DNA of 64,000 nt, from assembly GCA_002105175.1 (NCBI GenBank), contig MCGE01000007.1, forward strand, positions 1,550,001-1,614,000, read 5' to 3'. The notes beneath the pieces are model-generated. The model searched no databases. It saw only the letters and a list, made by a program, of their open reading frames with translations, and was not told the origin of the DNA. Source of the DNA: Absidia repens (lineage: Eukaryota > Mucoromycota > Mucoromycetes > Mucorales > Cunninghamellaceae). Positions 45,038 through 56,497 of the stretch are shown piece by piece. Both the position numbers and the translations under genes were made by a program. Positions within the stretch are counted from its first letter, which is position 1. Each line of letters opens with the position of its first letter.

Positions 45038-47428
45038 ATGTCGACTGCTACCACCACCACTGCCTCGCGGTATTTGGCCGATCAAAAGGCACCCTTCTCT
45101 CGTTTGGAAGCGAAACCTTTTTTTGATTCCTTGGACAACAAAGAAAAATTGTACGCCCATTACATGTCGCGTGCCGCTTTTGAAGGTACTCGTATCATCC
45201 TCAATCAAACCAATCCTCATGCCGAGTCCATTTATGATTTGATCGTCAAAGTATTCTCCAACAAACAAGGTCAACTGGTTGATGTGAAAGAACTGGAAAA
45301 GAGAAGGTAATGTCCCAAACTCATTGTGTATGTTTGATGTGGCTCAATCTTATGCACGCTTTTATTGATATCTGATAGTAATGTATCGCCTGAATCCTTT
45401 GAAAACTTACTTCAATACTCCGGCCAGTTCTTGGGGAACCTTAGCAACTACAAGTCTTTCGGTGATGAAAAGTTTATTCCTCGCGTTTCGTCTGAAGATT
45501 TTGAAAAGGTGGTGTCAGCTAGTGAATTCAAGGATGAGGCATTAAAACTCTTCAAGCAATCTAAGAACGAAATCTACAATGTGGAACCTGTTGCGCGCAA
45601 CTTGCTTGGTTATCCTGACGATGGACATCTCTCTGGCTACTACTCTGACAATGTGACAAAAGCTGATATTCAACAAGTGCAATCCTATTTGGAAAAAATT
45701 AATGTTGATCCTTTGAACACAAGGTAAATGATGATTTAAGTGTATGATCAAGTACATATGCTTACTCACTTGTGTGCATTTATAGATTATTCAAAACTGA
45801 TCGTGGGTTTGAACTGACGATTGCTTCATCCGATCGTAAGACCGAGTCGCATACCTTGGAAGATGGTACCTCCCTCACTTTTATCTATGGTGATTTCCAC
45901 GAACAAATGGCGAAGGTGGCTGAAAACATCAAGGCATCGATTCCTGTTGCTGCCAACAACAACCAAGAAAACATGCTCAAATCCTACCATGATTCTTTCG
46001 CTTCTGGCTCCATCGAAGAACATATGGAATCTCAACGTCATTGGCTCCGCGATATCAATCCTCTTGTTGAAACTAATATCGGTAAGAAAAAACAGAATAA
46101 AGTTGAGGACATTTCAGATTTTCTTTTTTCTGGTTTACTTACAACACGCACTCTTTCTATTATTCCATATCAGGTTTCATTGAAAGCTACCGTGATCCTC
46201 AGGGTGTCCGTGCAGAATGGGAAGGCTTTGTAGCAATGGTGAACAAGAAACAAACAGAAAAGTTCAACAACTTGGTGAACCAGGCACCGGTGTTTGTCTC
46301 TCGCTTACCTTGGCCTGATACGTTTGAACGGGACTCCATCAACAAACCAGACTTCACTTCTCTCGAGGTCCTGTCCTTTGCTACGTGTGGTGTTCCTGCT
46401 GGCATCAACATCCCCAACTATAGCCAAGTCACTCAGAAACTCGGATCCAAAAACGTCTCCCTTGGCAACGTTATCTCTGCGTCATCGCCTGGTGAACAAT
46501 TCCCCTTTATTGTCCCTTCCGATTTGGATTTGTATAGAACGCTCCGCAATGCCGCTTTCGAAGTGCAAGTAGGAACGCACGAATTGGGTCATGGTACCGG
46601 AAAAGTATTCAATGAAGATGCCGATGGGAAATACGATTTTGATTTGCAACGAGTGATTCACCCCTTCACCAATCAGCCTCTCACTTCTTGGTACAAGTCA
46701 GGTCAGACCTTCAACTCAGTCTTCGGTGGGATTGCCTCCAGTTATGAAGAATGTCGTGCTGAATGTATCGCCTTGGTCCTGTCACCTGACAATGATATCT
46801 TGAAAATATTTGGATATGAAGGTCAAAAGGCGGAAGATATTCTTTATGTGATGTACCTCAATATGGCACGTGCTGGTCTTGCTGCTTTGGAATTCTATGA
46901 TCCTGTGGCAAAGAAGGTAATCCTTTTATGATGATGTAGACTGACAAAATTCAACCTCTCGTTGATATTTTTTTTTTTTTACTCATGATTTTTCTTTTCT
47001 ATTTATAGTGGGGACAAGCACATATGCAAGCTAGATATGCCATTACAAACATCATGTTGGAAGCCGGTCAAGGATTCCTTTCAATCAATAATGTCAAGGA
47101 TGATCAAGGCGATGCCACTCTGGAAATTCGATTGGATCGTGAAAAGATTCGGTCGGTGGGACGACCAGCTGTAGCAAAGTTTTTGGAAAAGCTTCAAGTG
47201 TATAAAGCTACTGCCGATGTGGAAAAAGGCAATGCATTGTATGTCAAGGCCACCTCTGTGCCTGACGACTGGATTAGTATGCGGGACACAGTCATCCGAA
47301 ACAAACAGCCCCGAAAAGTCTTTGTCCAAGGAAACACTTCAGTCGATGCCAATGGACAAGTCTTGTTGAAAGAATACGATGCCTCTCCTGTCGGTATGAT
47401 CCAAAGTTACATTGAACGGTTGGTTTAG
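45038..47428 (+). CDS. DPP3: Dipeptidyl peptidase III (M49), with shortened HELGH motif
   Basis: Zinc exopeptidase removing dipeptides from the N termini of short peptides, cytosolic. Five exons: 45038-45306, 45379-45723, 45786-46081, 46174-46916 and 47009-47428 (690 aa, near human 737 and yeast 711). Landmarks are RYLADQKAPFSRLEAK, GYPDDGHLSGYYSDNVT, ESYRDPQGVRAEWEGFVA, TSLEVLSFATCGVPAGINIPNY and IVPSDLDLYRTLRNAAFEVQ. The zinc site is VGTHELGHGTGK (His439, Glu440, His443) with EECRAE at 495-500 supplying the third ligand. Family members normally have the six-residue HELLGH; here one Leu is absent, giving the five-residue HExxH form. Frame on both sides is intact, so this is not a frameshift. 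AATAAA at 47515. Confidence 0.95.
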
Positions 47429-47514
47429 AAATTATTATAGTTAGTCTAGTAGTTGTATATATTCTATTTTGATTGTATATGTTTTTTATTTTATTATTTT
47501 GAAAATGATGTTTG

Positions 47515-47520
47515 AATAAA
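47515..47520 (+). terminator. Polyadenylation signal AATAAA of DPP3
   Basis: Canonical AATAAA 87 bp after the DPP3 stop codon, in A/T-rich DNA; the likely 3' end signal. Confidence 0.5.
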
Positions 47521-47660
47521 ATTCTACTATATTACTTTGTCCTATCGAATAACTAATGACTTGATAGCAGTTGTCATATTGAAAAGAGAGAGGGGGGTAT
47601 GGTTGTGTAACAAGATGAATATCATTTGGTTATCGCATAGGTGAAAAGGTGATTGGAGAC

Positions 47661-47680
47661 CCCGCTGGAGCTTTAGCGGG
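47661..47680. promoter_or_regulatory. Inverted repeat CCCGCT..AGCGGG upstream of RPS6
   Basis: A 6-bp perfect inverted repeat with an 8-bp spacer about 80 bp before the RPS6 start codon. Conspicuous because the region is otherwise A/T-rich. It may be a factor-binding site or an RNA hairpin in the 5' leader; the function is unknown. The rest of 47429-47757 shows no gene. Confidence 0.35.
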
Positions 47681-47757
47681 AATTGAATATTGGGTGAATG
47701 AAAAATACCAACACATCTGCGAAATCATTAATCTGCCTCTTTTTTCACTGCAGCAAT

Positions 47758-49042
47758 ATGAAGGTAATATATTATACGATACTGGATGAAACAAGGGAAG
47801 CATAGAGACATTGATAACAATACGATATCAGCACAGAATCATGAAAGAGGGTGTTTATTGGATGGATGAAAAAAACTGGATGGATGGATGGATGAATATC
47901 TCGGTTATTGATAAAATTATCAACCTGACAAAAATCATTCTGTTATCAATGTCTTCCCTGATTTCGATATACCTTTTTTTTTTTTTTTCATTGTTTGATT
48001 TACTGACAATACTCTTTTATTTATTTACTTTTTATATAGCTTAACATCGCTAACCCGGCTACCGGCTGCCAAAAGTTGATCGAAATTGACGATGAACGTC
48101 GCCTGTAAGTGATACCATTTCATTATTATTCTTATGCTTTCCTTGTCGAGTGATATATCAATAGCCACCAACATGCACAATAAACGATTATTCTGAACGG
48201 CACCTTGCACTTTACCATCTATACGCTGCAACAGGATTGGGACGGACGTTTTGCTCACACCTCAACAGACGGAGTTTCTCATATTGATATATCACTCAGA
48301 CCATAGAAGGGCATCATTGAAAAATATCACTGTGAACTAACATACCGTCCTTCTCCCCCTCTTTTTTTTTTTTTTTTTTTGTTCTAGTCGTGGTTTCTAC
48401 GATAAGCGTATGTCCCAAGAAGTATCTGGTGATGCTCTCGGTGATGAATTCAAGGGTTACGTCTTCCGTATCTCTGGTGGTAACGACAAGCAAGGTTTCC
48501 CCATGAAGCAAGGTGTTTTATTGCCTCACCGTGTGCGTTTGTTGTTGTCCAAGGGTCACAGCTGTTACCGCCCTCGCCGTACTGGTGAACGCAAGAGAAA
48601 GTCTGTCCGTGGTTGTATCGTGTCCTCCGACTTGTCCGTCCTCTCCTTGGTCGTTGTCAAGCAAGGTGAACAAGATATCCCCGGTTTGACTGACACTGCT
48701 GTCCCCAAGCGTCTCGGTCCCAAGCGTGCTTCCAAGATCCGCAAGTTCTTCAACTTGTCTCATGCTGATGATGTCCGCAAGTATGTGATCCGCCGTGAAA
48801 TCCAACCCAAGAACGCTGAAAAGAAGCCTTACACCAAGGCTCCCAAGATCCAACGTTTGGTCACCCCTGCTACTCTTCAACGCAAGCGTCACCGTGTTGC
48901 CATCAAGCGCAGACGCGCCGAAGCCTCCAAGGAAGCCGAAGCCGAATACAAGCAATTGCTCGCCAAGCGTGTCAAGGAAACCAAGGAAAAGAAGTTGGAA
49001 CGTCGTCGCACTTCTTCCATGCAAAAGTCTACCTCTGCCTAA
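47758..49042 (+). CDS. RPS6: 40S ribosomal protein eS6
   Basis: Small-subunit protein eS6, a target of TOR/S6-kinase signalling. Three exons: 47758-47763 (only ATG AAG), 48040-48104 and 48388-49042 (241 aa; yeast 236). The joined start is [20 protein letters not shown], the universal eS6 opening. Further blocks are [35 protein letters not shown] and [15 protein letters not shown]. The C terminus [17 protein letters not shown] keeps an RRRTSS phospho-site. Both introns (276 and 283 bp) are much longer than others in the window, as is common in fungal ribosomal-protein genes, and intron 2 holds a perfect long inverted repeat. AATAAA follows at 49122. Confidence 0.97.
48148..48297 (+). ncRNA. 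Candidate structured RNA or insert in RPS6 intron 2
   Basis: GAGTGATATATCAATA (48148-48163) and its exact reverse complement TATTGATATATCACTC (48282-48297) bracket 118 bp. In RNA they would close a 16-bp helix. Inside, AATAAACGATTATT can form a small hairpin. Fungal ribosomal-protein introns often host snoRNAs, but I see no convincing C/D boxes (an RTGATGA plus CTGA pair) and no certain H/ACA layout. A small inverted-repeat insertion is the other explanation. Confidence 0.3.
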
Positions 49043-49461
49043 GCTAACCCCTAGATGTAGTATCTCTCTTTTATTGTCATTAGTGTTATTACATTAGTAT
49101 TTTGTTTTGTTTATTTTGATCAATAAAATATTTTGTCTTTTTTATATGACTCTGATATATGATGATGGGTGAGGAACGGGACGGTGTGTGGTTTAGTCCT
49201 TTGATCCAAGTGATATTTTACTTATGGACCGGGCTTTGAATAATAATTCCAAGAATCAGTCACTGGGTTTTTTGGCCCGCAAAAGCTTGCTATTTTTTTT
49301 TTTTTTTTTTAAACGCGCTTCTCTTCCGTCTTCTTTTACTTTATTATTGCTCAGTTGGAAAGCTCGAAGGGAAAGGATTGATATTATAGACTTTTGATCT
49401 TTCTTCTCTCTCGAAATTCATTCAACACATACAGAATACCACACTTCTCATTCTGTACGCC
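49043..49461. other. Intergenic: RPS6 3' flank and NUP192 promoter
   Basis: Contains AATAAA (49122-49127), the likely RPS6 polyadenylation signal, and a T20 tract (49292-49311). About 100 bp before the NUP192 start the sequence becomes C/T-rich. No gene. Confidence 0.5.
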
Positions 49462-52400
49462 ATGGCCCACAATTCGTCTACACCAACTTGGACGGAACAA
49501 GCTCGTTGTATCCATGATATTGTATGCCAAGCTCGATACGAATCTTCCGCCACTGCTGCACAGGATCTTCAACATCATTTATTATCATACACATCTTTAT
49601 TCATCAATCTCCTCGATGATATACCAAAAAATTCAAATGATCGCCGAATCCTTCAATCAGGTACGTCAATTCTTGTTCAATGATTTTGGTCACAGCAACG
49701 AACTAGTCTAGTGAACTGGTCAACTAACCATAGTTTTCTATATATGTTCTTTTTTATACTCACTTAGGCAACGCCTTTATTCATGGCGTCGAACGATCCA
49801 TCAACACCGATTTTATTCATGAAACAACCTTCCTCTCTGATCAATTGAATATTCACGAATGGGTGGCAGCAACTCTTTTGACTTGTGGGAAAAACGCATC
49901 CTCACGTACAGGTGCTAGTGCCATTGACGCTTCTGTTCTATTATATTACGACGAAAAGCTCTATCTTTTAGCAACATTGGATGTGATATTGGCCTCTATC
50001 AAAGACGATTCTGTTGACGACACTATTCGATCGGTGTTTCACGGATTCATCTTGGAACTTATGCAAACAGAGGTGGAGTTGGACGACAACAACAACAACA
50101 CTAGGTCTTCTTCATTTACAACATCTTCATCAGCAAGCAATGGTACTATAGGGTCATTCGTATCAAAGCTTCTACAAGCAAACAACCGTATCAAAGCGCA
50201 AATCATATCTGTTTCTGGAAATGGTGGCATGGCAGTCAACAGTATCAACAATGGCAATGGCGCACCAACCACAACAACAGTTTCAGCAACGGGTGGATTC
50301 TTGGGAGAAGATATTACCTCAAAACGGCTTGATCGTATGGCGGATGAAAGGATCTACATTGTACAAATTTTATATCACCTGGCTTCTCTCATTAGATTGC
50401 CTCACGACGACATCTTTTCCATGTTGGAACTACTTCAGCTCTCAGATCTGACGGACGTGACTGTACCTTACTTGATGACCGCTCTTTTAGCAGCAATCTC
50501 TCCAGTTGGATATGAAGAAGATGAAATGACTTTGGAAGACAACTTGTTATCAGACGTCAGCTTTATCGACCGCTTCCATGAAAAATTCCTGGGTAATTTA
50601 TTTAAGGTACCAGCTATCAAGGCTGTAGTGGCTCTGCAATGGTGTTTGTTTGTGTGCCGTGCGCGTGCTTGCTATGAACAGGTCGAGTCATTTACGGTGG
50701 TGACGGAACAAGTTACCTCTCAACTCATTGATGGTGCCATTGAAACAAAAGCCTTCCAATTTCTCAACGACTACATTCTTTACTTCCAACAACCTATCAC
50801 CAAATTGGATACCGATCGACAGCTATTGAAGAACAGTGTGATCAAGGAAATGGAGGATGCGGCAGACGATTTGACTATTGATCCAACCGACTTTACCAAA
50901 TTCAACGCCGATATACGACACGACTTTCACCCATTTGTGCTCTTTGAATTAGAAAAATTGGTGCTGGGGATGATCGAAAAGATGAACAACGTTTTGCAAA
51001 AACTCAAATATCGTGAAGAAGACAGCAATCAGTATATCAATGCACCTTTAGAATCAGACAATGCACTCATCAGCTCGAACGAAAATGGTCGATTCAACGA
51101 ATTGGAACGCTTTTTTACTTTATTGGCAAGTATCTACCGGGACCGTTTGAATACAGGTGCGAAATTCTGGGTTCAGGAAAACAACTACCTCTATACATTT
51201 ATTCAATGGGCGGTGGATATCAAAGTGGCTGGGACAGCGGGTGCTTGTTATGACTTTTTTGGTTCCATCTCGACTGGTGATCAATGTGCAACATTGGCTT
51301 ATGAATTCTTGAATACTGGCACCGATTACTCGACTCTGGCTTCCAGCACTCTCTTTTCCTGGGGAAAGCTTTTTGCGACACTTCAGTTTTACGTGAAACT
51401 GCTTCATCAAGGCTCTACGAAGGGTGAATTGGGTGTACTGCCTCCTGCAGAAGAAGATCTCCTCATCAAGTTCCTATATCTGCTGCAACGGGTGGTGATG
51501 TATTCTACAAAAGCCCGAAGTGAATTATGGACTGACAATGAATTCCAAGCAAGCGACTCTGTTTTGAACATGCTCAAATACATCTCCTCAACGACTTTAC
51601 GTGCTTCTTTGTATGACACTCTGGCCGCATTCTGTACATCTTGGGGCGGTGGAATCAATGGGTTTGGTGCTTCATTGTCTGGAAAAGTGTGGGAAATGTT
51701 GGAACGCAGCAATGACTTTGTTATCTCGGCAAAAACACAAGCACCTGGTGTAAACAACACGGACGGCAGCAATTTGACGACGTCAATGGATGTGGAACAA
51801 CAACCCAAGATTATGCAGTATTTGGAAGCGGAACGTAGCCTTCATATTTATCCTCAAACTCTGTCAGTGCTACGACTTTTTGGCTCTGCCATTCATACAC
51901 AAAGCAAACGTGATGAATTGATATCTGGATTTCAGCGACCACCTTGCACTTTACCTTCCTCTCTTGGCAAGGAAACTAGAACACCTGGTGGAAAACCTTA
52001 CGTGACTTTGGTGATCGATGATATCTTTTTACAATTGTCGGATCAACAGTACAAACATCCTGGTGCAAAATGGCAACTCTCCTCAGCGGCTCTCAGGGTG
52101 TTGGAAAATAGCATTCTGTCCTTTGACCTACAACAACTGGAGGAACTGACTGCGACCAACAACAAAAAAGTCAGCGACACGAGGTATATACGCTCCCATG
52201 TGAACAAACGAAATGGATCGATGGCATTACAGCTGCAAGCGTTATTGTTGCAGTATGTTACGCACCCTGGGTACAACGTGATGGTCGAAATTCTCTCTGG
52301 TGGTGCCTTTTGCAAGCAGTTATTGAATATTATTGAACATGGGGTAGATGGTGTTACCAACAAGAACGAATATGGTCCTTTCTTTATTGAATGTATTGTC

Positions 52401-55400
52401 CGCGCTCTGCGAATCATTTACCAGGTACTTCAAATTCAAAGCTCCTTTTGTAATGTGCTGGTCCCATATATCACTGGCTTGTCAAACCGATCGGTGTCTG
52501 CGGAATTCAAGTTACAAGAATTTACCTTTGCTCCTCTTCCCACCCTTGTGCCTCTTGGTGACCATCTCCTCTGTCAAGCCAACTGTGTTGTTCAGATCGC
52601 GATGCTCATGAATTGTGAAGACCATGAAGAAATTTGCTACCTTAGCACCAAGATCCTCGATGCTCTATCTACTGAATCGAAACATGACAATGCCATCAAG
52701 AAAGGGTTCGAGTATGCAGGTGCATATGCTCCTATGGGTGGATTGGGTACCAAGTTAGCTGTTGTATTGAATGCTTGCAAGGATGCACCATCGATTGTCT
52801 ACGGTGTTGGTGAACGTTTGGAAATCGAGCAACCAGAAACGATATCATGCGATGAATACCAATATGACATCAACAATATTCCGTTCTGGTTGGCCGAAGC
52901 CACTCTTGCCGATACATACAATTTTGACGATGATCTTACGTGGCTCCGAAGAACATGGTCTGTCCGAATTGCCATTCTCGACCTTTTGTTGGAAAATGCT
53001 GCTACTGATCGAACATCGCCATCACTCACCGAATTCATTTTGGGATACATGGATTTGATGAAGAACGGCTCTGGTTTTATGCAACGACAAAATACGGATT
53101 CTCTTTCGATCACCTTCACTGCAATATTAGAAATGATTCGAGTCCATAGTGGTGGTGGTACCAGAGCTGATGCTGATGGCATGGATACTGCAGAAGATGA
53201 TGAACAGGTCGCCTTCTCTCGTCATTCCCCCTCTTTGATTGAAACCCACCCTATTCTGGCCGAAAAATGTTATCAATTGGTTTATCGACTTTGTGCCAAG
53301 GAATCAACATCCACGACAACCCTACGATACCTGCGCAATGAAGAGGAATTTTTCAGCAAACAATTCAAGGTGCTATCTGCTAGACTTGGATCGATTGCTT
53401 CAGTGCCAAACCCTACGTTCCCAGGCTCTATGGTCTGTCCTGATGGCTCCATTATCAAGACTGACTTTTTCCGACTTTTATCCATGTTACATCAACGGGC
53501 CTGGCTTTTGAAATCACTGGCTTTGGAACTTCATCATACTTCTGGCATGCAGCAAAAATCGGAGGTGGTCAAATTACTGAATTTATTATTTGGACAACAT
53601 CTTGATGTACCTGGGTCATCAGCAACTGCCGTACCATTTGTGCATTCGGGCACGTTTGAACAAGATTTAGTCAAAATACTTGAAATCGGCAGCTCTTTGG
53701 AATTCCGGTGGGATGATGATTTGATGAACAACGTAGAAGTCGTCGACTTTACATTTGATATTTTCACCACATTCAAGGGCAGTGATTTCCAAATTCTCAA
53801 CGAGCGACAATGCTTGGTGTATGATATACGGACAATATACTCAAAATTATGGGAACACAGGTCCAAGCTTATTGATACAACGGAACAGCAAACATTGGAA
53901 AAGGAAATTGGTGTTTTCCTGCAATCTCTTGTGGCAGAAAATCATGTGCGGGAAATAGTCCATGGACGGGTGCATTGCTTACGGGCATGGAAACAGGTTG
54001 TGCAGGTGGCTCTGACAGAATGCTTCGACTATTTCCCAACAGAAGCTCGACAACCGATTATCTATGCTTTACTGGCTTCGATTTTACCCAATATGCGACC
54101 AAAAAATGGATTTGATACCGACCTTCTCAAAGGCCTCAGTGAACTTGTATCCACTTTGATGATTCAGTTACGAGGAAAGAAACAATCACAATCAGGCGCT
54201 ATTATCTCTTCAACCACAACAACAGCAACAAATCAAATGGATTCAGCTCAGAGACTTCCGGACGATAAGGTAATACAACTTTTTGTGGGTATTATGGACG
54301 CGATTCAAGAAGACAGCACCACTGTGGCAGTACGCGGTGACATGTACACGGCTCTTGTCAATCTTTTACAGTATATTCGAAAACACTATCCTCCAGAATC
54401 ACAACAAACAACACGATCAATGGAATCAAGACTGGTTGCTCTGCTATCAAGTCGATATGGGACGATCCTGGACACGATCTGCAATGATGCTTGTGATGGA
54501 CTTGGTATCTGGCGAACAACCGCTTTCACTGCTCTCAACTCTTTGTATATTCTCACAAGTCAAGTGGATGATACCAAATTTTTGGCCTTACTGGTCAAAC
54601 GGAACTTTATACGCTATACTGTCGACATGATTCGAACTGATGATATAACCTTAATGACTATTCTGACTCAAACTGAAGGTAAGAAATGAGAAGGACGATA
54701 CAGAAACGTTTCAAAATGGTTGAAATTAACCCACTTTTTTTTTTATGGGTATAGGCTCCTTGTTACCTTTGTACATATACGAATCAAAAATCTCATTGTG
54801 TATTGATGTCGCTTCAAAAAGAAATGGCGCTCAACTCTTACTAGAAAATGGAATACTGGAAGTCCTTGGCCACTGCGAATTCATTGGTGCAAGGCCGAAA
54901 TCATCATCCAATAAAGGTAAAAGACGAAAATGACGCAGATATATTGCAGAAAGGAGAAAAAAGAAAAGCTCTAATACATATCTTCTTGCATTGATTTTTC
55001 AGATGTAGATACAATACTCATGACTCGGTACCACCAACTTTTGTTACCAACTCTTCGGCTCATTGTGACATTATTATATAGCGTGGGAAGAGTGAATGGA
55101 TTCTTATTAGAAAAGGTAATGGGAAATGGTTTCGAGGTAAATGGAATCCATTTAACATTCCATTTTATTATGATAGGTTGAAGGTTGGGTGGCGAAACAA
55201 CAAGAAGCCCTGATTATATTATACAGTATGTGAATGATGCCAACTTGACGCTGGCTTTATTGACGGAATTGAAATTTGTGGTGGCCATCATGTATTACCT
55301 CAGCTGCCGACCTGGTTACTTCAAGAACTTGGTAAGTTTTAAACCCTTTAATTGATCTTTGTTTTTTTAAACTTAATTTTATTTTATTCCATAAACATAT

Positions 55401-55754
55401 CATCGGTATCAGCTCAGTAGAAATCTCAACCATTTGCATGTGTCTATTGTGAAACTTTTACACCACTGGTCCTCCTCGTCTGATAATATCCTGAATCGGG
55501 TAATACCAGCAAACAATGAAGAAAGAGTGTGGGCGAATCAACAAGCATCAGGTATAGTGGAATTTTGTCTTTTTTTTTTTTTTTTTTTTTTTGGTTTCGT
55601 CTGTGATATGAATTCATCCATTTTATTTTCTTAATATGTACCATTAGGACCAAATGCTACATCAATACATGCAGAAAAATCAAGAAAACTGGTGGATGCC
55701 ATTTTAAATTACATGAAGGCCTACGATTACAATGCGAAAATGGAAGCTGTATAA
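49462..55754 (+). CDS. NUP192: Nucleoporin NUP192/NUP205, inner-ring scaffold
   Basis: Large alpha-solenoid of the nuclear pore inner ring. Exons: 49462-49660, 49768-54678 (4.9 kb), 54755-54916, 55003-55115, 55227-55331, 55413-55551 and 55648-55754 (1911 aa; fungal members are usually about 1700-1900, human 2012). The start is MAHNSSTPTWTEQARCIHDI. Family features are YYDEKLYLLATLDVILA, the RSVFHGFILEL block, helical repeats throughout and a well-conserved N-terminal half. The C-terminal exon order is my reconstruction. Using the earlier acceptor after TATGATAG (55176) gives VEGWVAKQQEALIILYSM and then a stop, so I used the acceptor at 55226, which keeps phase 0 throughout. Identification is firm; the exact 3' exons are less so. 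Confidence 0.88.
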
Positions 55755-56497
55755 TGGCCGTTTTGTATAGATCCCCACCTCAAGTAGTTTTTTTTTTTAG
55801 AATAGTATCGTATCGTTATTATCATATATTTGTCCCATTTTTATTTTACATCAACTCATCAATAAATTATGAAATACATCACTTCCAAAATCACGTATAT
55901 CTCGTTTTGTATGAAGCTTATAGTTGATATACCATATTATGAATAGTTTAAAATACCTGGCGTTATCATCTCATGGGTTGCAATTTTAGACATGAACATC
56001 TTCATGACAGTTTTTGATACTGTAATGCAAATGAAATGAGAAGAGCGGAATCAGGGTAGGATAGTGGAAGATACCGTATAGAAAAATTCGTTTTATTTCA
56101 GAAGACAATAGGTGAACAAAATAAAAACGTGATTCATATGAGGAAAATGTTTAGGTGACCTATGGTTTAAGCTTAAATAAAATCGTTAGGGCAGCGGCAT
56201 TAAATATACAAAAAGTGCAAAAGAAATATGGCTTTATGTTGATTATAACAAAGGTACTCTGGATACGAAGAGAATTGGACAACGGGTAATCTAGATAGTG
56301 TGATAGAACTAGGCGGTAGTGGGAGTGGTGGGGAATGAATCCTATTTTCAGTTGATATAAACCCCTGATGTCGCTCCAGCTGTCAAACTTGGGGGAGTTT
56401 AAACACCGTCTCGTGACCCGCTTTTGGTTTTTCTAAAACTTTTCCTTTGTCCCTCTTTCTTTTTTTTGTGTCAATTTTTTTAACACGAGTATCAGCA
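55755..56497. other. Intergenic: NUP192 3' flank and NOL11 promoter
   Basis: Contains AATAAATTATG near 55860 (likely NUP192 polyadenylation). A T/C-rich tract (56430-56480) leads to the NOL11 start. An ATG at 56447 is in frame with NOL11 but would add a hydrophobic run (MSLFLFFVSIFLTRVSA) that a nucleolar protein should not have. No other gene. Confidence 0.5.

Noticed and set aside
48148..48297. Naming the RPS6 intron hairpin as a specific snoRNA
   Set aside because: No complete C/D box pair or clear two-hairpin H/ACA layout could be seen by eye, so only a candidate structured element is reported.
48500..49030. 168-aa minus-strand frame over RPS6
   Set aside because: A mirror of the biased codons of the highly expressed RPS6 gene on the plus strand.
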